Shown here: positions 59,718-64,000 of the stretch, piece after piece
Numbering within the stretch: the first letter of the stretch is position 1
How the letters are laid out: every line of letters begins with the position of its first letter
From: Salinarimonas sp.
GTDB lineage: Bacteria > Pseudomonadota > Alphaproteobacteria > Rhizobiales > Beijerinckiaceae
Length of the DNA: 64,000 bases
Direction of reading: 5' to 3'
Assembly (NCBI RefSeq): GCF_040111675.1
Contig: NZ_CP157794.1
Location: 372,001-436,000 of the forward strand
Translations under genes and position numbers: made by a program
The notes under the pieces: generated by a model
What the model saw: only the letters and a program-made list of their open reading frames with translations
Database searches by the model: none
Told to the model about the DNA's origin: nothing

Positions 59718-60923
59718 TCAGCCCAGCCCTTCCGCCGCCAGGAGCTCCGGGATGCGCTTCTTGAAGCCGAAGAAGCCCCGCGTCGCGTGGGGCCAGGCGC
59801 GCTCGTCGAGGCTGCGGCGCAGCTGGACGAGGGCGATGCCGGCATCCGCGAGGGCGGCCTTCGCCCGCGCCAGCGCCTCCGCGGCGGGGCCGACCGGCGC
59901 GTAGCCGGTGACGAGGGCGCCGACCCGCAGCGCCCGTGCGGCGTCGAGCAGGGTCTGCGGCTCCAGCGCCACGGCGTGGGCCGGCACGCCGTAACGGCTC
60001 GCGGCGCGCGCGCCGGCGTCGGCGAGCGCCCCGTCGCTGAAGTCGAGGACGAGGCGCGAGACCGGCAGCGCCGAGCGCCGCGCCGCCGCGTGGCCGGCGA
60101 GAACGGCGCGCGGGCGCAGGCCGCCGAGCGCCCATTGCTCGGGGGTGAGGTCCTCCTCCGTGAGGAGGAGCGCGGCCTCGCCGCTTCGCGAGGGATCGGC
60201 CGGCGGCACGCCGGCCGGCGGCGGCGGCGCGGGCTCGATCAGCGGCTCGGCGCTGCGCGAGAGATCCCGCGGGGAGAAGCGGCCGTTGGTGTAGCGGGCG
60301 ATGTTGTCGGCCCGCGCCAGATAGGTCTTGCCCGGGGTCTGAAGCCCGGCGGTCCAGCGCCAGGACAGCGTGTTCGAGGCGGGGTCGCCGTCGAGGAGAT
60401 GGCGCAGGAAGAAATCCGCGCCGAGCGTCCAGGGCAGGCGCAGGGTGAAGATCCAGATCGAGGAGAACCACATGCGCGCGTGATTGTGGAGGTAGCCGGT
60501 CTCGACCAGCTCGCGCGCCCAGTCGTCGAAGCCCTCGATGCCGACGCGCCCCTCGATCGCCTCCTCGTAGCGCCGGCGCAGGGAGATGTCCCCCGCGAGC
60601 CCGTCCAGATCGGCCGCGAGCCGCACCTGGTAGCGCGTCCAGATTCCCGGGCGCTGCTCGAGCCAGCCTTTCCAGTAGGTCCGCCAGAGCACCTCCTGCA
60701 CGAACTTCTCCGCCGCCTCCGGCGTGTGCCGGGCGAGCACGGCCTCCAGCGCCTCGTGCTCGGTGACGAGGCGGTGGCGGATGTAGGGAGACAGCGTCGA
60801 GACGTTCCCGCGGTCGTGGGGCCCGCGATCCTCGTTGCGCGTGCGGGCGTAGTCCGCGCCGGCGCGCGGTACGAAGCGCTCGAGCCGCGCCAGGCCCTCG
60901 GCGCGGGTGGGGGGGTGCTGCAT
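59718..60923 (-). CDS. Photolyase/cryptochrome-like FAD protein with swapped domain order
   Basis: A 401-residue protein whose first ~230 residues are the FAD-binding helical domain of photolyases (STLSPYIRHRLVTEHEAL, RTYWKGWLE, and HNHARMWFSSIWIFTLRLPW followed by DGDPASNTLSWRWTAGLQT). The alpha/beta (antenna) domain normally found first seems to follow instead: VLDFSDGALADAGARAASRYGV to RRSLDERAWPHATRGFFGFKKRIPELL (in parts). The order is therefore reversed relative to standard photolyases. It may be a repair or signalling protein; the FAD pocket residues seem preserved. It ends near the clpB gene on the same strand. Confidence 0.8.
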   Translation of the reverse strand: MQHPPTRAEGLARLERFVPRAGADYARTRNEDRGPHDRGNVSTLSPYIRHRLVTEHEALEAVLARHTPEAAEKFVQEVLWRTYWKGWLEQRPGIWTRYQVRLAADLDGLAGDISLRRRYEEAIEGRVGIEGFDDWARELVETGYLHNHARMWFSSIWIFTLRLPWTLGADFFLRHLLDGDPASNTLSWRWTAGLQTPGKTYLARADNIARYTNGRFSPRDLSRSAEPLIEPAPPPPAGVPPADPSRSGEAALLLTEEDLTPEQWALGGLRPRAVLAGHAAARRSALPVSRLVLDFSDGALADAGARAASRYGVPAHAVALEPQTLLDAARALRVGALVTGYAPVGPAAEALARAKAALADAGIALVQLRRSLDERAWPHATRGFFGFKKRIPELLAAEGLG

Positions 60924-61033
60924 CGCCGCCTCCTTCGACGGAGATCTGTCGATGCTGTGCTCAGATAGCGCGGCGCGGACCTGCGCCCATCGCCGCGCGG
61001 CTTAACGTCGCGACCCGCGGTCGCGACCGGCTC

Positions 61034-61783
61034 TCAACCGCGCCCGACGAAGGGCATGTTGGTCGCCATCACCGTCATGAACAGCACGTTCGCGTCGAGC
61101 GGCAGGCTCGCCATGTGCGCCACCGCGCGCGCCGCGTGGACGACGTCCATCATCGGCTCGGGCCGGACCGAGCCGTCCGGCTGGCGCGCGCCCTCGCCGA
61201 GCCGCTGGGCGAGCGGCGTGTGCGCGTTGCCGATGTCGATCTGCCCGACCGCGATGGAATAGGGCCGCCCGTCGAGCGCGAGCGTCTTGGTGAGGCCGGT
61301 CACCGCGTGCTTCGTCGCCGTGTAGGGCGCGGAGTTCGGCCGCGGGGTGGTGGCCGAGATCGAGCCGTTGTTGACGATGCGCCCGCCCTGCGGGTCCTGA
61401 GCCTTCATCATGCGGAAGGCCTCGCGGGCGCACAGGAAGACGCCGGTGAGGTTGACGTCCACCGCCTGGCGCCATTCGGCGACGGAGAGCGCGTCGATGT
61501 CGACGGCGCGGGGCGAGACGCCGGCGTTGTTGAAGACGAAGTCGAGCCGGCCCCAGGCCTCGCCCACCCTGGCGAAGAGGGCGGCGACGGCCTCCTCGTC
61601 GCCGACGTCGGTGGGGACGGGCAGCGCCTCGCGGCCGAGCGCCCGGATCTCGCCGGCCACCGCCTCGAGCGGTTCGGGCCTGCGCCCCGCGAGCGCCACG
61701 TCGAAGCCGCCGCGCGCCAATTCGAGCGCGGAGGCGGCCCCGATGCCCGAGCCCGCCCCCGTCACGACCGCCACCTTGCGCAT
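61034..61783 (-). CDS. SDR-family oxidoreductase
   Basis: A 249-residue classical short-chain dehydrogenase with [15 protein letters not shown], and the catalytic Ser-Tyr-Lys set ([23 protein letters not shown]). The role is unassigned. It is downstream of the BCCT gene on the same strand with a 124-nt gap. Confidence 0.9.
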   Translation of the reverse strand: MRKVAVVTGAGSGIGAASALELARGGFDVALAGRRPEPLEAVAGEIRALGREALPVPTDVGDEEAVAALFARVGEAWGRLDFVFNNAGVSPRAVDIDALSVAEWRQAVDVNLTGVFLCAREAFRMMKAQDPQGGRIVNNGSISATTPRPNSAPYTATKHAVTGLTKTLALDGRPYSIAVGQIDIGNAHTPLAQRLGEGARQPDGSVRPEPMMDVVHAARAVAHMASLPLDANVLFMTVMATNMPFVGRG

Positions 61784-61907
61784 CCCGTCCTCCCGTTCTC
61801 GTTCGCGTCTGTGGAGGCGAGACTAGACCGCGGGGACGGGCGCGCCAATCCGGCGGGGGCTCACGCGCGCCGTGCGCTCCTGCGCCGACGCGCGCGAGGA
61901 GGACGCC

Positions 61908-63572
61908 TCAGCGCGGTTCGTCCATCAGCCCCTTCACGATGGCGTAGCAGCCGAGCAGCAGCACGATCGTGAACGGGAAGCCGGTCGAGACCGCCATGGC
62001 CTGCAGGGCCGCGAGCCCGCCGCCGAGGAGCAGCGCCACGGCGATCAGACCCTCGAAGATGGCCCAGAACACGCGCTGGGGCACCGGCGCGTTCACCTTG
62101 CCGCCGGCCGTGATCGTATCGATCACGAGCGAGCCCGAGTCCGACGAGGTGACGAAGAACACGATCACCAGCACGATCCCGATGAAGGAGGTGATCGCCG
62201 TCCAGGGCAGCCCGGCCAGCATCTCGAACAGCTTGAGCTCGAGCGGCGCGTCCTGCACGGCCGACATGCCCTGGCTCACGATCTGGTCGATGGCGGTGCC
62301 GCCGAAGGCGGTCATCCACAGGACCGAGACCATGGAGGGGATGATCAGCACGCAGGTGACGAACTCGCGCACCGTGCGCCCGCGCGACACGCGCGCGATG
62401 AACATGCCCACGAACGGCGACCAGGAGATCCACCAGGCCCAGTAGAACGCCGTCCATCCCTGGCTGAAGTTCTCGTCCTCGCGCCCGATCGGGTTCGACA
62501 GGGCCGGCAGGTACTCGGCGTAGGCCCACAGGTTCTGGAAGAAGCCGGTGAGGATCAGCATGGTCGGCCCGACCAGGACGACGAAGCCGAGCAGCAGGGC
62601 GGCGAGCACCATGTTGATCTCGGAGAGCCGCTTCACGCCGGCGTCGAGGCCCGCCACGACCGAGACCAGGGCGACGGCCGTGATGACGAGGATCAGCACC
62701 ACCTTCGACGTGTCGTCGTTCGGCAGCCCGAAGAGGAAGGCGAGGCCGGCATTGGCCTGCTCCGCGCCGAAGCCGAGCGAGGTCGCGAGCCCGAACAGGG
62801 TCGCGAGCACGGCCAGGATGTCGATGATGTGCCCGGTCCAGCCCCAGACGCGCTCGCCGAAGATCGGATAGAAGATCGAGCGGATCGTCAGCGGCAGGCC
62901 CTTGTTGTAGGAGAACAGGGCGAGCGCGAGGGCGACGGTGGCGTAGATCGCCCAGGGGTGGAGCGCCCAGTGGAAGATCGTCGCCGCCATGCCCAGCCGC
63001 GCGGCCTCGGCCGGGTCGCCGGCGGCGGCGCCGAGAGGCGCCCAGTCGGTGCGTACGCCGTTCTCGACCGTCGTGCCGCCGAGCGCCGTCGAATAGTGCG
63101 AGATCGGCTCGGAGACGCCGTAGAACATCAGGCCGATGCCCATGCCGGCGGCGAACAGCATCGCGAACCAGCCGGTATAGGAATAGTCCGGCGTCGCCTC
63201 CTTGCCGCCCAGCCGCACCCGCCCGAGCGGCGTGACGATCAGCACCAGGCAGAGGATGACGAAGACGTTGGCCGCGCCGAGGAAGAACCAGTCGAAGGCG
63301 CCGGTGAGCCAGTCGCGCAGGCCGACGAACAGCGGCTCGACCGAGTTCTGGAAGGCCAGCGTGAGGATCACGAAGGCCAGGATGATCACGCCCGAGATCG
63401 GGAAGACCGGGTTGTGGATGTCGACGGGAATGGGGCCGAGCTTGAACTCGACATTGCTCTGGCCGACCGTGTAATCGGTCTCGATCAGGGTGGTCTCGCC
63501 CTCGGGCGCCGGGATCGGCTCGATGCCCGTCTCCTCGACGGGGGGCTCCTGGCGCGTCGGTTGATCGTCCAT
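61908..63572 (-). CDS. BCCT-family transporter (betaine/choline/carnitine type)
   Basis: A 554-residue transporter with 12 membrane helices. The Trp-rich signature WTAFYWAWWISWSPFVGMFIARVSRG (residues ~370-396, shown in parts) is intact. It imports a quaternary ammonium or sulfonium osmolyte by Na+ or H+ symport. An unusually long N-terminal extension of ~40 residues is hydrophilic and may serve osmosensing. Downstream of the partial universal stress protein gene on the same strand. Confidence 0.93.
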   Translation of the reverse strand: MDDQPTRQEPPVEETGIEPIPAPEGETTLIETDYTVGQSNVEFKLGPIPVDIHNPVFPISGVIILAFVILTLAFQNSVEPLFVGLRDWLTGAFDWFFLGAANVFVILCLVLIVTPLGRVRLGGKEATPDYSYTGWFAMLFAAGMGIGLMFYGVSEPISHYSTALGGTTVENGVRTDWAPLGAAAGDPAEAARLGMAATIFHWALHPWAIYATVALALALFSYNKGLPLTIRSIFYPIFGERVWGWTGHIIDILAVLATLFGLATSLGFGAEQANAGLAFLFGLPNDDTSKVVLILVITAVALVSVVAGLDAGVKRLSEINMVLAALLLGFVVLVGPTMLILTGFFQNLWAYAEYLPALSNPIGREDENFSQGWTAFYWAWWISWSPFVGMFIARVSRGRTVREFVTCVLIIPSMVSVLWMTAFGGTAIDQIVSQGMSAVQDAPLELKLFEMLAGLPWTAITSFIGIVLVIVFFVTSSDSGSLVIDTITAGGKVNAPVPQRVFWAIFEGLIAVALLLGGGLAALQAMAVSTGFPFTIVLLLGCYAIVKGLMDEPR

Positions 63573-63627
63573 ATCGATTCCTCGCGTTGTGTCCTCGGGG
63601 AGGCTCCGGTCCGCGTCTGTCGCGCGC

Positions 63628-64000
63628 TCAGCGCACGAGGAAGACCGAGACGGCCGTGTGGGAGGCGACCTTGCCGCCGTGCGAGGGGACCAGCGCGTCG
63701 CCGATCGTCGGCGCGTGCGAGGCCATCACCACGAGGTCCGCGCCGGTCTCGCCGATCGCCTTCAGGATCGTCTCGTCGATCTGGACCGCCGGGTCGTGCG
63801 CGGAATAGGCCTTCGCCTCGGTCGCGATCCCGTGCGCGCCGGCCAGCTCGGCGGCGTAGGCCTGGAGCTTCTGCGCGTATTCCCGCGGATTGTGCGCGAC
63901 CGGACTCGGCGTCTCCTCCGTCACGCCGACGACGACGAGCGCCGCGCCGTAATGGCGCGCCAGATCCACGGCGGCGTCGACGGCCTTGGCGAGCCGGTCC
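63628..64000 (-). CDS. Universal stress protein, 5' end outside the window
   Basis: The visible C-terminal ~123 residues belong to the UspA fold: GAALVVVGVTEETP as a strand, and ADLVVMASHAPTIGDALVPSHGGKVASHTAVSVFLV (in parts) as the typical ATP-binding and final strand segment. The frame remains open at the window edge (DRLAKAVDAAVDLA), so the start lies beyond 64000. It may be co-regulated with the BCCT transporter. Confidence 0.85.
   Translation of the reverse strand, partial: DRLAKAVDAAVDLARHYGAALVVVGVTEETPSPVAHNPREYAQKLQAYAAELAGAHGIATEAKAYSAHDPAVQIDETILKAIGETGADLVVMASHAPTIGDALVPSHGGKVASHTAVSVFLVR

Overview
The window is chromosomal DNA of very high G+C content. Its gene set fits an alphaproteobacterium of the order Hyphomicrobiales (Rhizobiales), perhaps near Methylobacteriaceae/Salinarimonadaceae. 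This rests on the metF-metH operon headed by an ArsR-methyltransferase fusion, UbiA next to RsmE, LutBC, an OpgH glucosyltransferase, many PilZ/PAS/DUF proteins typical of the group, and dispersed GC-rich palindromes. The genus is inference. High G+C produces long open frames antisense to real genes (polA, mscS, metH, clpB); these are left out.

Layout. 1-12.2 kb: a compact phage-tail-collar protein, a LOV-like PAS protein lacking the photoactive Cys, a PLP dehydratase, a DUF429 protein, a small two-gene locus encoding a stand-alone colicin-E3-type rRNase and a probable antitoxin, polA, an MscS channel, a double PilZ protein and lutBC. 12.3-21.3 kb: an eroded defence/mobile region with an IS110-family (IS1111-like) element, an HNH endonuclease, an MmeI-like restriction-modification gene broken by an IS630 element and an amber codon, a ribbon-helix-helix gene and a frameshifted IS5-type element inserted in a small palindrome. 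21.4-28.8 kb: a DNA-binding-like hypothetical, an SDR, metH, metF and an ArsR-methyltransferase with a palindromic operator. 28.9-30.9 kb: two unfamiliar genes separated by an IS5/IS427-type element. 30.9-38.2 kb: FkbM methyltransferase and OpgH, divergent from a four-gene operon (dehydrogenase, PTPS-like protein lacking its usual catalytic residues, glycosyltransferase, methyltransferase), then argJ. 38.2-42.7 kb: a GIY-YIG gene between two copies of a ~190-bp palindromic repeat, a 5'-truncated gene, a second identical IS630 copy and an AT-rich CoiA-like gene. 42.7-64 kb: mostly housekeeping (histone-deacetylase-like enzyme, pgi, ubiA, rsmE, Fic, patatin, haloacetate-dehalogenase-like hydrolase, purD, amidase, clpB, a photolyase-like protein with swapped domain order, SDR, BCCT transporter, start of a universal-stress gene).

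How genes fit together. metH, metF and the ArsR-methyltransferase form one methionine-cycle operon. lutB and lutC form an operon for lactate oxidation without lutA in view. FkbM/opgH overlap by 4 nt. The 33.6-36.9 kb operon looks like a scaffold-reduce-glycosylate-methylate pathway for a pterin-like or deazapurine-like molecule. The mobile elements have inserted into, or next to, intergenic repeats and defence genes.

Most promising undescribed material: (i) the E3-type rRNase toxin/antitoxin pair at 3.15-3.64 kb; (ii) the divergent PTPS-glycosyltransferase-methyltransferase operon; (iii) the IS1111-like element with a 265-nt downstream non-coding region; (iv) the GIY-YIG gene framed by long palindromes. 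No tRNA, rRNA or CRISPR array was recognised.
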